A stretch of DNA of 64,000 nucleotides from Candidatus Phyllobacterium onerii (GTDB lineage Bacteria; Pseudomonadota; Alphaproteobacteria; Rhizobiales; Rhizobiaceae): contig NZ_JAQMHX010000008.1 of NCBI RefSeq assembly GCF_028331445.1, positions 186,001 to 250,000 of the forward strand, read 5' to 3'. How positions within the stretch are numbered: the first letter of the stretch is position 1; every line of letters starts with the position of its first letter. The position numbers and the translations under genes were made by a program. The notes under the pieces were generated by a model, which was given only the letters and a program-made list of their open reading frames with translations, searched no databases and was not told where the DNA came from. Positions 1 to 8,863 of the stretch are shown here, in pieces.

Positions 1-845
1 CCATAGGAGCCGCGCCAGTTGGAGACCTTTGCGGCGATGACGTCGATCCAGCCGTCGGGACCAAGATTGTGATCGGTAGCAAATTGGACCTCCTCGATGA
101 CTTTGCCTTCTTTCACCAGACACACCATCGTCTTGGTCCCGCCGATATCGATCGCAAGCACGGCTTGGTTGGCTCTGCGTGCCAACCCGGCATCGATTGC
201 CTGCTTGAACCACGAGGTGACATGCTCGGTGCGGGTGATCGCGGAGCCGACGACAACGCTGAATGCCCCTCGGTGAACTGCCTCCGCTGCCTGCTCGGGC
301 GTCCTGATACGGCCCTCTGCGATCACATGGGGGATCAGTTTCCGCAGTCCGGCGATCAGCTCGAAATCTGGCGCATCGGGAACCGGTCCGCCCGTATAAC
401 CGGACAGCGTCGACCCGACACAATCGGCACCCGCGGCCAGCGCGGCGCGACCATCCTCGACCGACGAACAGTCCGCCATTGCCAAAGCGCCTTTGGCGTG
501 AATGGCCGTAATGATATCTGCGACCGTATCGGGCCGCGGCCGCGATGTTGCGTCGAACGCGACAATCTGTGCGCCGGCATCTACCAGCGCCACCGCGTCG
601 GCCACATGGGGCGTGATGCGGACGGGCGACGTTTCAAGATCTTTTTTAACGATGCCGATGATCGGCGCGTCCGTCACCTGGCGGACCGCTCGCACATATT
701 CCACCGATTCGATCCTGAGTGCGCTTGCACCTCCGGCGATCGCCGCCAAGGCAAACGCCGTGACCATTTCGGCACGGTCCATCGGGCCGTCCGGAACCGG
801 CTGGCAGGAGACGATAAGGCTGCGTTCGATATCCCCGATTTTCAC
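1..845 (-). CDS. nanE: Bifunctional ManNAc-6-P 2-epimerase / ManNAc kinase (NanE-NanK fusion), partial
   Basis: Reading from a GTG at 845 preceded by GAGGA, the first ~225 residues are a NanE-type TIM barrel (GIVKKDLE, then AEGRIRTPEQ and VVVGSAITRT phosphate-binding segments). The frame continues without a stop into a ROK-kinase start with the phosphate loop AIDIGGTKT at about residue 232. The gene runs off the left edge, so only the N-terminus of the kinase half is visible. The family converts N-acetylmannosamine to its 6-phosphate (kinase) and then to GlcNAc-6-P (epimerase) in sialic-acid catabolism. It lies 70 bp downstream of the gntR gene on the same strand and has its own operator-like site. 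The family call is firm; whether the kinase half is complete cannot be seen. Confidence 0.88.
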   Translation of the reverse strand, partial: MKIGDIERSLIVSCQPVPDGPMDRAEMVTAFALAAIAGGASALRIESVEYVRAVRQVTDAPIIGIVKKDLETSPVRITPHVADAVALVDAGAQIVAFDATSRPRPDTVADIITAIHAKGALAMADCSSVEDGRAALAAGADCVGSTLSGYTGGPVPDAPDFELIAGLRKLIPHVIAEGRIRTPEQAAEAVHRGAFSVVVGSAITRTEHVTSWFKQAIDAGLARRANQAVLAIDIGGTKTMVCLVKEGKVIEEVQFATDHNLGPDGWIDVIAAKVSNWRGSY

Positions 846-884
846 TTCAAAATCCTCGCTTATGGCGAGAACGATATCCAGTTC

Positions 885-918
885 ATACCAGATTGCAACC
901 AGTCAAAAACTGGTATTA
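885..918. promoter_or_regulatory. Operator-like inverted repeat upstream of nanEK
   Basis: ATACCAG (885-891) faces CTGGTAT (910-916), and the 11-mer AACTGGTATTA lies at 908-918. The same 11-mer occurs upstream of the GntR gene at 1734-1744. It overlaps the last codons of the regulator gene and sits about 40-70 bp before the nanEK start, where an operator is expected. NanR-type GntR proteins bind GGTATA-like repeats, so it is inferred to be the binding site of the adjacent regulator. Confidence 0.55.
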
Positions 919-1665
919 GCGACTTAACTCCGTAACGAAATCGTAAAGATCGCCGCGATACCTTGTTTCGGTAAATTCCACGGGCTGGTCGTCGGCAAGG
1001 AAACAACGCCGTTCAATGATAAGCAGCGGTGCGCCGGCCGCACATTTCAAGAGCTCGCTGTCACGGACCGAAGCAGGCCGCGAACGTAACCGTTGTATGG
1101 CTCGCTGGGGCAACGCGTTGCGCTTTGCCAGTGCCTCGTACAGGGAATCGCCAACGAGTTCGGGTGATGGCAGAAACCTTGCCGGAACGACTGCAGTCTC
1201 GTAGGCGGCAGGCTCCCCGTCAGCAGTTCGTATCCGTTTCAAGCGAATGACGTCTGCATTCGGCGGTAAGGCGAGCGCCATCGCTTCCGCCGGAGATGGC
1301 CGGCTGATTTCCTTGGAAATCCAGATACATCCGGGTTCAAGCCCCCGTGCAACCATATCCTCGGAAAAGCTCGCGAGGGTCGAAAGCGATTTCTCGACGG
1401 GAACGCTCACTTCAGTCTTCGCGCCATGCCGCCGCCGCAGATGGCCATCCTGGATAAGAAGTTCCAGGGCCTTCCTGACGGTCACACGCGAAAGCGAAAG
1501 AGCCTCTGCCACGGCCCGCTCGCCTGGAAGAGTAGAGCCTCGTTTTATGCGATTGCTGATGATGAGGTCCTGCAGCGCCATCTTCAATTTCTTGTGCAGC
1601 GGAATTCCAGTTTCGAACGCATCGATTCGCGATCGGATCTCCGCTAACAGCTGCTGGCGTTCCAT
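916..1665 (-). CDS. GntR/HutC-family transcriptional regulator (UTRA domain)
   Basis: A 249-residue protein with an N-terminal winged helix-turn-helix (about 20-90; LPGERAVAEALSLSRVTVRKA is the recognition segment) and a C-terminal UTRA effector domain (about 95-245) ending in ETRYRGDLYDF. The ATG at 1665 has GGAGAG seven bases upstream. UTRA domains bind small phosphorylated sugars, which fits control of the downstream nanEK gene by an amino-sugar phosphate. The shared 11-mer before both genes suggests autoregulation plus control of nanEK. It is NanR-like by role rather than by proven homology. Confidence 0.85.
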   Translation of the reverse strand: MERQQLLAEIRSRIDAFETGIPLHKKLKMALQDLIISNRIKRGSTLPGERAVAEALSLSRVTVRKALELLIQDGHLRRRHGAKTEVSVPVEKSLSTLASFSEDMVARGLEPGCIWISKEISRPSPAEAMALALPPNADVIRLKRIRTADGEPAAYETAVVPARFLPSPELVGDSLYEALAKRNALPQRAIQRLRSRPASVRDSELLKCAAGAPLLIIERRCFLADDQPVEFTETRYRGDLYDFVTELSR

Positions 1666-2039
1666 GATCTCTCCTTGCCAGCGGTCTTTCCAAGGGCTGG
1701 ATTTTCACCCTCGCATTATTTTTTTGGAAATCCAACTGGTATTATCGTATGGGCAGTTCCGGAGATGAAGAGGGCGGAATAGTTGATTTTGCGTAGCAGG
1801 TTCTCATTTCTGCGGAGCTCTTATATGGAATAGTGCCATTTTCGCAGAGGGACATCCGATTCTTGCGCAAAAATCCTTGAATCCGGAACGGTTTTTGCTA
1901 CGCAGGATTGAAATTTAGGTGTGACCAGTTGTAACTGCGGGGGTTCAAACACAATCGAACGATCTATTGCAATTTCCTGCGGATCGACCTTTTGTGAAAT
2001 CCTGCTTCGAGAGCCTGCAAAATTCATGGAAAGAGAGAC
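1666..2039. promoter_or_regulatory. Divergent intergenic region gntR / CPA2 antiporter
   Basis: This 374-bp stretch has no convincing gene. It holds the operator-like AACTGGTATTA at 1734-1744, 69 bp upstream of the gntR start, next to a T-run at about 1718-1726. Nearer 2040 the only clear signal is the GGAAAGAGAGAC ribosome-binding site before the antiporter's GTG start. Short reading frames here show no recognisable protein. Confidence 0.5.
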
Positions 2040-3785
2040 GTGCATCAAGAGGTCTCACTCTTAGCGACGGTCGCTATCGGCTTTGTGTTTGCTGCGGTCT
2101 TCGGCTACCTGGCCGATCGCCTGCGCTTGCCGCCGCTCGTCGGCTATCTTGTCGCCGGCATCATGATGGGGCCGTACACACCAGGCATCGTCGCCGACAG
2201 CGGACTTGCTTCGCAGCTCGCGGAAATGGGCGTTATCCTTTTGATGTTCGGTGTGGGCCTGCATTTTTCCGCCTCCGATCTGTTGGCGGTTCGAGGGGTT
2301 GCGGTCCCCGGAGCGCTGGGGCGTATCCTGCTTGCTACCCTGCTCGGCATCGGCCTTTGTTCGTTGTGGGGCTGGGGTCTTGGTGCGGGGATTGTGTTTG
2401 GCCTTAGCCTTTCCGTCGCCAGCACCGTGGTCCTGCTCAAGGCGCTCGAAGAGCACAATCAGGTCGACTCAGTGAATGGCCGCGTGACCGTCGGCTGGCT
2501 CATCGTCGAAGATCTGGCGATGGTTCTCGCCTTGGTGCTGTTGCCAGCATTTTCAGGGGTTTTGGGCGGTAATGCGGACGTTGCAGCCGGAGAGGCTGGT
2601 GGCCTTGCCATCACATTGACCATCGGCATAACCCTGCTCAAGGTCGGCGCTTTTACGGTGATGGCTATATATTTCGGGCCTAAGGTCGTTCCGTGGATTC
2701 TCACATTGGTTGCCCGAACCGGCTCACCCGAACTGTTCACGCTTTCCGTTCTTGCCGTTGCGCTCGGCATCGCATTTGGCTCAGCGGAGATTTTCGGCGT
2801 ATCCTTTGCGCTCGGGGCGTTTGTCGCAGGCGTCGTCATGAGCGAGTCGCATCTCAGCCATCGTGCCGCGGCCGACTCCCTGCCTCTGCAGAATGCGTTC
2901 GCCGTACTGTTTTTCGTTTCTGTCGGGATGCTTTTCGACCCCTATGTCATCATCCGCGACCCGCTTGCGGTTGCTGCCGTGCTTGCGCTGATCATCTTTG
3001 GTAAATCGTTGATTGGGTTCCTGATCGTCGTTCTCCTACGCTTTCCGATCGCGATGGGCCTGTCAGTCGCTGCCGGTCTGGCCCAGATCGGCGAGTTCTC
3101 TTTCATTTTGGCGAGTCTCGGTGTTTCACTTGGCCTTTTGCCGCGTGAGGGACAGGATCTAATACTAGCCGGTGCCATCCTGTCGATCACTGTTAATCCA
3201 CTCGTTCTGCTCGGTGGAGACTGGCTACAAAAAGCCGTTCGTCGAAAGTGGCCATCGCTGTTTGAACAATACGGCAAGAGCAAGCATGACGCGCTTTGCC
3301 GCGAACTGGAGCGTATCCGGAAGATCAGCGATGAAAGAAACAGGCAGCATCAGCTCGAAATGCAGCAGCTGATCGGGACTTTCCCGATGTTTGCCCAGGT
3401 TGACGAAAATTCTCAGGAAGAGCTTCTCCTGTTGTTCCGGCCAAAGGTGGCATCACCGGGCGAACGCGTCATCCGCATCGGCGATCGTGGCGACGGCATG
3501 TATTTCATTTCATCGGGAGCGGTAGAGGTTCAACTGGAGGACGATCCGGTTCGTCTCCAGGCTGGCTCCTTCTTTGGCGAAATGGCACTTTTGAGCGGTG
3601 GGCGTAGGACCGCGGACGTCATCGCCGTCGATTTTTGTCAGTTCCTGGTTCTCGAACGTCGGGATTTCAATGTTTTCATGTCGAAGCATCCCGCACTTCG
3701 AGCCGCAGTCAGTGATATGGCCAAAGAGAGAAAAGCGATGAACGTTTCACGCAGGAAGCGCAAGAAGTCTCTCGATGCGACGTAA
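2040..3785 (+). CDS. CPA2-family cation:proton antiporter with C-terminal cyclic-nucleotide-binding domain
   Basis: A 581-residue membrane protein from a GTG start preceded by GGAAAGAGAG. Residues about 5-385 form a Na+/H+-exchanger (KefB/YbaL-like) domain of about 12 helices, with LPPLVGYLVAGIMMGP and FAVLFFVSVGMLFDP. Instead of the TrkA-N (RCK) domain usual in KefB/YbaL, a linker leads to a cyclic-nucleotide-binding domain (about 445-565) with RIGDRGDGMYFISSGAV and the phosphate-binding cassette FFGEMALLSGGRRTA, including the Arg that contacts the cyclic phosphate. The cassette closely resembles that of the MlotiK1 channel. It probably exchanges K+ or Na+ for H+ across the inner membrane under cAMP/cGMP control. 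It converges on the treY-like gene with a 3-bp gap. Confidence 0.87.
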   Translation: MHQEVSLLATVAIGFVFAAVFGYLADRLRLPPLVGYLVAGIMMGPYTPGIVADSGLASQLAEMGVILLMFGVGLHFSASDLLAVRGVAVPGALGRILLATLLGIGLCSLWGWGLGAGIVFGLSLSVASTVVLLKALEEHNQVDSVNGRVTVGWLIVEDLAMVLALVLLPAFSGVLGGNADVAAGEAGGLAITLTIGITLLKVGAFTVMAIYFGPKVVPWILTLVARTGSPELFTLSVLAVALGIAFGSAEIFGVSFALGAFVAGVVMSESHLSHRAAADSLPLQNAFAVLFFVSVGMLFDPYVIIRDPLAVAAVLALIIFGKSLIGFLIVVLLRFPIAMGLSVAAGLAQIGEFSFILASLGVSLGLLPREGQDLILAGAILSITVNPLVLLGGDWLQKAVRRKWPSLFEQYGKSKHDALCRELERIRKISDERNRQHQLEMQQLIGTFPMFAQVDENSQEELLLLFRPKVASPGERVIRIGDRGDGMYFISSGAVEVQLEDDPVRLQAGSFFGEMALLSGGRRTADVIAVDFCQFLVLERRDFNVFMSKHPALRAAVSDMAKERKAMNVSRRKRKKSLDAT

Positions 3786-3788
3786 TTG

Positions 3789-6452
3789 CTAATCCGACAT
3801 CAGCGACAGCGTGGAAAATCCCCGCATCGCATCGGCCACGAGACACTTGTCCGTCAAGGTCAATCGATTTCCCGTCATGATATCCTGAAATTCCTTGCCG
3901 TTGATTTCCGCTGGAACATGCACAGCGGTGTCGCCCCATGCGGGTATCGGCATGAAGGGTTCGTGAAACCGTTTCACCGCTTCGAAGGGTTGGCGAGGCA
4001 CGGCGACCAGACAATAGTCGGATTCGTGCTTGCGCAGAAAAGCGATAACGTTTCTTCGCTTCTTGCCGGTTACCTTCAGAGGAATGTATTGGCCCCCGAT
4101 GAACAGTTCAGGCTTGCGCTTTCTTGCTCGAAGATGGGCGGCGACGAGCCGCTGTTTGATGGCACCCGTATGCCAATCTTCCAGGAGAATGTTCAAGGGG
4201 CACTGATCTGCATAGGAAAGCCGGGCAGTAAGCGCATCGAAATCAATGTCATTCGATGCCGGAATGTTCGACACGGCGAAATCCCAGGATTCCGCTCCAT
4301 TGTAGATGACAGGAACGCCGGGAGCAGTTGCCTTGAGGACGGTTTGCGAAAAACTATTGAGCGCCCCGGCTATCCAGAAGGGCCCCATGGTCTTCGTGAA
4401 GTCGAGAAGGAAAGAACGGTCGGCGAAGAGCTGATCGATATAGTCCATCACGGCCAGCTCATAGGGCTTGTTTATTTCCGTCCAGAAGGAATCTCTTTGA
4501 ATTTCGCTGATCGCTTTCTGGATGAATGCGCAAAGATCGTTACGGACAGCCTGCAGACTGTTTTCATCGTCGATCTGCAGCGTCAAAGGCCAGATCGCAG
4601 CAAGGGTTTGATAGATCAGCCATTCAGTCTGAGGATCCGGCGCCGGCGTTTCCTCGATCGTCGCCACATTGCCCGCATGGAGCGTGCGCCAGCGCGCCAC
4701 CGCCTCGCACCAGATTTCCGGCGCTTCGGACAGCGCGAGAAGCCGCATTCTCGCATCCTCGCCGAATTTGGTAGTGTAGGAAAACGTTGTCGCCAGCATG
4801 CCTTTAGGCGCGACCGTGGCTTTGCGCATCATCTTTTCGTGGAAAAGCTGCACTGGATCCCCGGCATCACTCGAGCGTAATATGACTTCGTCAAGAGCGA
4901 TCGGCCCACGGCCATATTGGTATGATTGTTCGATTGCCTGTGCCATGACAGCGGCAGTCAATTGCTGGAATCTCACAATGAATTGGCCGATTTTTCCGTC
5001 GGGATCATTCGCCGCTTCCAATATGCGCTGTACGAATTTCAGCGGAGCGGGATCGGCAGCGTCGGGGCGTGCCAGGATATCGGAAATGGTGGACTGAAGA
5101 ATGGATCGATAGGATCCGAGAATTCCCGCCTCATTCGAATAGGTCCGGAAAACCGGGAGTTCGATAACGAGATCACTTACCGCGCGCCTCAGTTCAAGCT
5201 CGTCCGCTGCATTCGGTTCTATCACGATGAGCAGGTCGACCAGAGCCTGTAGTTCCGCAGCGAATCTGCTGTGCAGTACAGCTGACTTTGCCCCGCGATA
5301 GTGGAGCGTACTTTGCGCACCAATATTGCGGCTGTAGAGTTGTTCGAGCGCAGCCAGCTTTGCATGATCCACCATTAGGTTCGCGGTCACCGAAATGAAC
5401 TCGTAACCTGCGGTTCCATCGACATGCCATGAAGCGGGATAAGGTTCACCGTCCAGGAGAATCTTGTCGGCGACCAGATAGGCTTTTTCACCGGCGTGCC
5501 GACGCAATTCCTGCGAATATGTTTCAGGATCGGCCAGACCGTCGATCTGGTTGACACGAAAACCAATGACTTGGCTGATCTCGAGCAGATCGAGTGGAAC
5601 CTCGTGAAAATCCTTGAATGGTTGTGTCTTTTCGACCTGAACCCCGACAGAGTGCATGGATTCGAACGAGTGGCGGTAGTTCATCCGGCGGCGGGCTTTC
5701 TGACGTGTCACCAGACGCCACTTTTGCGCCGAAAGCACGTCTTCGAGCATCGAGATGTCCTGTGAGATATCTTTCAGTCGCGACGCAAGCACGAGACGAT
5801 GAGCGAGTTCACTAGTGTCGTAGAGTTCCCGCAACCGGACATGAAATTCGTCGGATCGTTGCGGGTCGGCCTCGTTTACTGCATCCAGGAAATCATTCGA
5901 GAGAGGGTTGTCGACCCCGCGAAGGATAGTTTCATAGGATTTTGGATATAGCGGATAGAAGACCTCGCCGTAAGAGATGCCGAGGGCAAATTTATTCGCA
6001 TCGAATTTGAGCTGTAGAGTCTCGGCCTGGACTTCTTCGATCAACGGGCGCTGCAGAACAGGCAACGCCAGGCGCTTCTTCCAGTCCACGTCGAAATGAT
6101 CGGCGTAGCGGCTCTTTGATCCCCATTCGAGAACATCAAACCACCAGGGATTGTGGTGGGTCGCAGGCAGCTGATTTGGATTGATATCGACGATGAGGCC
6201 CATACCGAACTTGCGAAGTGCAGAATCGAGGGCGACGAAGCCGTCTTCACCCCCGGCCTCCCTGTCCAGCTTCGTCGGGTTATAGGATTTCTTGCCCCGC
6301 CCGACATCGATCGAGCTGAAAATTGGAGAAATGGTGAGCGTGTCGATGCCGAGATTATTCAGGTATGGCACGATCGCAGCGATGTCATTGAAGGACAGTC
6401 CGTTCCTCAATTGAATGCGATAGGCGGAATTGGGCAGGGTCATAGTCTTCAC
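3789..6452 (-). CDS. TreY-like (GH13_26) protein with substituted catalytic residues
   Basis: An 887-residue protein with the malto-oligosyltrehalose synthase scaffold: AYRIQLRNGLSFNDI (10-24), GGEDGFVAL (67-75), NPWWFDVLEWG (101-111), WHVDGTAGYEF (342-352), APGVPVIYNGAESWD (710-724). The GH13 active site is not conserved. The expected RIDHxDGL is RVNQIDGL (N301 at the nucleophile position). The acid/base Glu of EKIL is D329. HDTKRxED is YTTKFGED (T560 at the third Asp). DIVPNHM is DINPNQL, and the VEDTAFYR motif is IEQSYQYG. The frame is intact, so this is divergence, not decay. It starts at GTG 6452 overlapping the otsA stop (or ATG 6443), implying translational coupling. No TreZ is visible. 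The function is unknown and TreY catalysis seems unlikely. Confidence 0.83.
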   Translation of the reverse strand: MKTMTLPNSAYRIQLRNGLSFNDIAAIVPYLNNLGIDTLTISPIFSSIDVGRGKKSYNPTKLDREAGGEDGFVALDSALRKFGMGLIVDINPNQLPATHHNPWWFDVLEWGSKSRYADHFDVDWKKRLALPVLQRPLIEEVQAETLQLKFDANKFALGISYGEVFYPLYPKSYETILRGVDNPLSNDFLDAVNEADPQRSDEFHVRLRELYDTSELAHRLVLASRLKDISQDISMLEDVLSAQKWRLVTRQKARRRMNYRHSFESMHSVGVQVEKTQPFKDFHEVPLDLLEISQVIGFRVNQIDGLADPETYSQELRRHAGEKAYLVADKILLDGEPYPASWHVDGTAGYEFISVTANLMVDHAKLAALEQLYSRNIGAQSTLHYRGAKSAVLHSRFAAELQALVDLLIVIEPNAADELELRRAVSDLVIELPVFRTYSNEAGILGSYRSILQSTISDILARPDAADPAPLKFVQRILEAANDPDGKIGQFIVRFQQLTAAVMAQAIEQSYQYGRGPIALDEVILRSSDAGDPVQLFHEKMMRKATVAPKGMLATTFSYTTKFGEDARMRLLALSEAPEIWCEAVARWRTLHAGNVATIEETPAPDPQTEWLIYQTLAAIWPLTLQIDDENSLQAVRNDLCAFIQKAISEIQRDSFWTEINKPYELAVMDYIDQLFADRSFLLDFTKTMGPFWIAGALNSFSQTVLKATAPGVPVIYNGAESWDFAVSNIPASNDIDFDALTARLSYADQCPLNILLEDWHTGAIKQRLVAAHLRARKRKPELFIGGQYIPLKVTGKKRRNVIAFLRKHESDYCLVAVPRQPFEAVKRFHEPFMPIPAWGDTAVHVPAEINGKEFQDIMTGNRLTLTDKCLVADAMRGFSTLSLMSD

Positions 6453-7849
6453 GCAACCCGTTCATTGGCGGAGTGCTGATCGCCATGTTGCAGCGCATGG
6501 AGATATTCCCGCTGCCACCATTGCGCATCGCGATCGACGACGCGTTTCAGAAGCTTGCGATGGCGTAGTTGCCGCTCTTCCAACGGCATTGTGACAGCTG
6601 TCTTCAAAGCGTGCGCGACCTCGCTGATATCGTAGGGATTTACAATGAGTGCCTCGCTCAGTTCCTCGGCTGCGCCGGCGAACTTGGAGAGGATGAGGAT
6701 GCCTGGATCCTTGTTGTCCTGAGCGGCGATGTATTCTTTGGCCACAAGGTTCATTCCGTCCCGCAACGGCGTTATCAGCCCGATCAGACTTGCCCGAAAC
6801 AGAGGGGCTAGCTTCTCTCTTGGAATGTTGCGATTGATGTATTGGACAGGCGCCCAGTTGAAATCCGCGAACCTGCCATTGACCGCGCCGGCGAGCTGCT
6901 CGAGTTCGGCCTTGATATCGGAATAGGCGGTAACATCCTCCCTGGATGGAGAGGCAATCTGCAAGTAGTCCGCATGCCCCTGATATTCCGGACAAATCTC
7001 CAAAAATTTTCTAAAGGCTTTCATGCGGTGCGGCAGGCCTTTCGAATAGTCGAGGCGATCCGCAGAAATGACCTGGAAGCGCTTCAGAACGGTACGGCGC
7101 ATACGTTCAAGTTCGATCGTATCGTCGGTTCGGGCCGACACTTTCGCAAACTGCTTCACATCGATGCCGATGGGGAAATGCCCGATATGGATTGTGCGAT
7201 CGTTGACCCGGACAAGTTCCGGCGAAATGATTGCCGCATCGGAATATTCTTTCAGATAGCGATGAAAATTATGGACGTCATTCATCGTCTGGAAGCCGAT
7301 GAGATCAAACTGCAGCATGCAATATCGCAGCCATTCGTGGCGAGGGACGGCGGAGAAGATGTCCGCAGAGGGGAACGGGATGTGCAGGAAAAATCCGATC
7401 CTGTTCTTGTGTCCCCGTTTGCGAAGCTCCGCAGCCATGGGTATCAGATGGTAGTCATGCACCCAGATAACGTCGTCGTCCCGCAGATGCGGACTGACCA
7501 TCTCCGCGAACTTCGCATTGGTTGCAGAATAGCAATCCACAAACTCCATGCGATAATCCATCAGGTCAAGGCGATAATGAAAGGCGGGCCAAAGGACCTT
7601 GTTGGCGAAGCCGAGGTAGTATTTTTCGTGTTCCTCGCTCGTCAGGGGGATGGTCAGGCTCGTGACATTGCCATGGGTCTGAATCTTGGTTGTTGCGGTT
7701 TCTTCGGCGTCTACGACACCTCCGTCCCAGCCGGCCCAAAGGCCGCCTTGAGCCTTAAGTGCATCCACGATACCGACAGCGAGTCCGCCAATTTGAGTAT
7801 TCTTTCCCAAATTCGCCGTGCGATTTGAGATTACGACTAGCCGTCCCAT
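6449..7849 (-). CDS. otsA: Trehalose-6-phosphate synthase (GT20)
   Basis: A 466-residue GT20 enzyme that joins UDP-glucose (or another NDP-glucose) and glucose-6-phosphate into trehalose-6-phosphate in the cytoplasm. Seen: RLVVISNR at the start, IGGLAVGI loop, VIWVHDYHLIPMA, FFLHIPFPS, DRLDYSKGLPHRMKAF with the phosphate-binding Arg/Lys, and the C-terminal LRDGMNLVAKEYIAAQ. The ATG at 7849 is chosen because AAGGGA lies at the right distance and the protein then begins MGRLVVIS as in the family; a longer version to 7885 is unsupported. It is divergent from otsB (149 bp between starts) and overlaps the treY-like gene. Trehalose is a rhizobial osmo- and desiccation protectant. Confidence 0.96.
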   Translation of the reverse strand: MGRLVVISNRTANLGKNTQIGGLAVGIVDALKAQGGLWAGWDGGVVDAEETATTKIQTHGNVTSLTIPLTSEEHEKYYLGFANKVLWPAFHYRLDLMDYRMEFVDCYSATNAKFAEMVSPHLRDDDVIWVHDYHLIPMAAELRKRGHKNRIGFFLHIPFPSADIFSAVPRHEWLRYCMLQFDLIGFQTMNDVHNFHRYLKEYSDAAIISPELVRVNDRTIHIGHFPIGIDVKQFAKVSARTDDTIELERMRRTVLKRFQVISADRLDYSKGLPHRMKAFRKFLEICPEYQGHADYLQIASPSREDVTAYSDIKAELEQLAGAVNGRFADFNWAPVQYINRNIPREKLAPLFRASLIGLITPLRDGMNLVAKEYIAAQDNKDPGILILSKFAGAAEELSEALIVNPYDISEVAHALKTAVTMPLEERQLRHRKLLKRVVDRDAQWWQREYLHALQHGDQHSANERVA

Positions 7850-7998
7850 AAAATGTCCCTTGCATGCAGTCAGGACTCTAACCAACTCTTCAAATTCATG
7901 ATGGTTCCGGAAAAAAGTGGCAGCAAGTCAACTTTCATTGAACGATTTCGGGCTGGTTGAGTTCTCCAATTATGCGAGTCCCAGCAAAGGAAAGAGAT
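7850..7998. promoter_or_regulatory. Divergent promoter region otsA / otsB
   Basis: This 149-bp spacer separates the starts of otsA (leftward) and otsB (rightward). It must contain the promoters of both trehalose genes. AAAGGAAAGAGAT before ATG 7999 is the otsB ribosome-binding site. No clear operator was recognised. Confidence 0.5.
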
Positions 7999-8769
7999 AT
8001 GCAGCCGAGCACGGCGGTCGATAATGCAAGCCACCCACTGCCAGACGATCTGAATGGTTGGGCGCTTTTCATAGACATTGACGGCACGCTGATTGATCTT
8101 GCGGCAACGCCTGAAAGCATCGTCGTTCCCCCAGAGTTGCCGCTTCAACTCCTGAAGCTGTCGCAAAAGGTAGATGGTGCCATGGCGCTCGTGACCGGCC
8201 GTTCCATTGCTGCCGTCGATGCAATGTTTGAACCCTATCACTTCACCGTCGCAGGACTTCATGGCGCGGAAATCCGCAGGGAAAATGCAGAAATTCTCCG
8301 GAAGGGAATGGAGGCAGCCGCGCTCGACAAGCCGCGCATGGTGTTGCAAAAATTTGCGAGCCGATGGCCGGGAATGGTGATCGAAGACAAGGGCTTGGGG
8401 CTCGCCGTGCACTACCGGCAGGTGCCGGAAGCCGCCATTGCCGCCACGCATGCAGTCGATGGGCTGGTCAAGGATCTCGGTTATGGGTGGAAGCGCCAGG
8501 ACGGCAAGATGGTCATTGAAATTGGACCTGCCGGAACCAATAAGGGCATGGCGGTCGCGCACTTCATGGAAACCGCACCCTATGCAGGCCGCAAGCTCCT
8601 CGTGATGGGCGATGATCTGACCGACGAGACCATGTTCCGCTTTGCCAACGAAACTGGAGGACGCTCGGTAAGAGTGGGTGATCCGCCTTTCGAGAGCGTT
8701 GCCGAATTCAAGGTGGACTCTGCAGATACTGTTCGATCATGGATCGCCACGATGGTGGCTCGGCAATGA
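7999..8769 (+). CDS. otsB: Trehalose-6-phosphate phosphatase
   Basis: A 256-residue HAD-superfamily phosphatase removing phosphate from trehalose-6-phosphate. Motif I is FIDIDGTLIDLA (nucleophile Asp), motif II is ALVTGRS, the cap region has GLHGAEIRRE, and motif IV is VMGDDLTDETMF. The ATG at 7999 is preferred over the upstream ATG at 7957 because it follows a good ribosome-binding site. Length and motifs match OtsB. It completes the OtsA/OtsB trehalose pathway with the divergent neighbour. Confidence 0.95.
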   Translation: MQPSTAVDNASHPLPDDLNGWALFIDIDGTLIDLAATPESIVVPPELPLQLLKLSQKVDGAMALVTGRSIAAVDAMFEPYHFTVAGLHGAEIRRENAEILRKGMEAAALDKPRMVLQKFASRWPGMVIEDKGLGLAVHYRQVPEAAIAATHAVDGLVKDLGYGWKRQDGKMVIEIGPAGTNKGMAVAHFMETAPYAGRKLLVMGDDLTDETMFRFANETGGRSVRVGDPPFESVAEFKVDSADTVRSWIATMVARQ

Positions 8770-8863
8770 TTTTGCGCCGCCGAGTGACCACCCTGACGGG
8801 GCTAATGTCTCTGGCTTAATTTTTCCGATTCGCGTATGTTTTGTCTTGTGCAGGTTTAGGTCC

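Noticed and set aside
69-935. 288-residue open frame on the + strand
   Set aside because: It is antisense to the nanEK frame, which has clear NanE and ROK motifs; the + frame has no recognisable domain.
1821-2048. 75-residue minus-strand frame in the gntR-antiporter spacer
   Set aside because: There is no ribosome-binding site, no motif and atypical composition; treated as non-coding.
3786-4880. 364-residue open frame on the + strand after the antiporter
   Set aside because: It is antisense to the treY-like gene, has no ribosome-binding site or domain, and starts one base after the antiporter stop.
3789-6452. Straight annotation as functional malto-oligosyltrehalose synthase (TreY)
   Set aside because: Three catalytic acids and several signature motifs are substituted and no TreZ partner is visible, so a functional TreY call is not supported.
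6842-7828. 328-residue open frame on the + strand
   Set aside because: It lies wholly antisense to otsA, whose GT20 motifs are intact; it is a codon-bias shadow.
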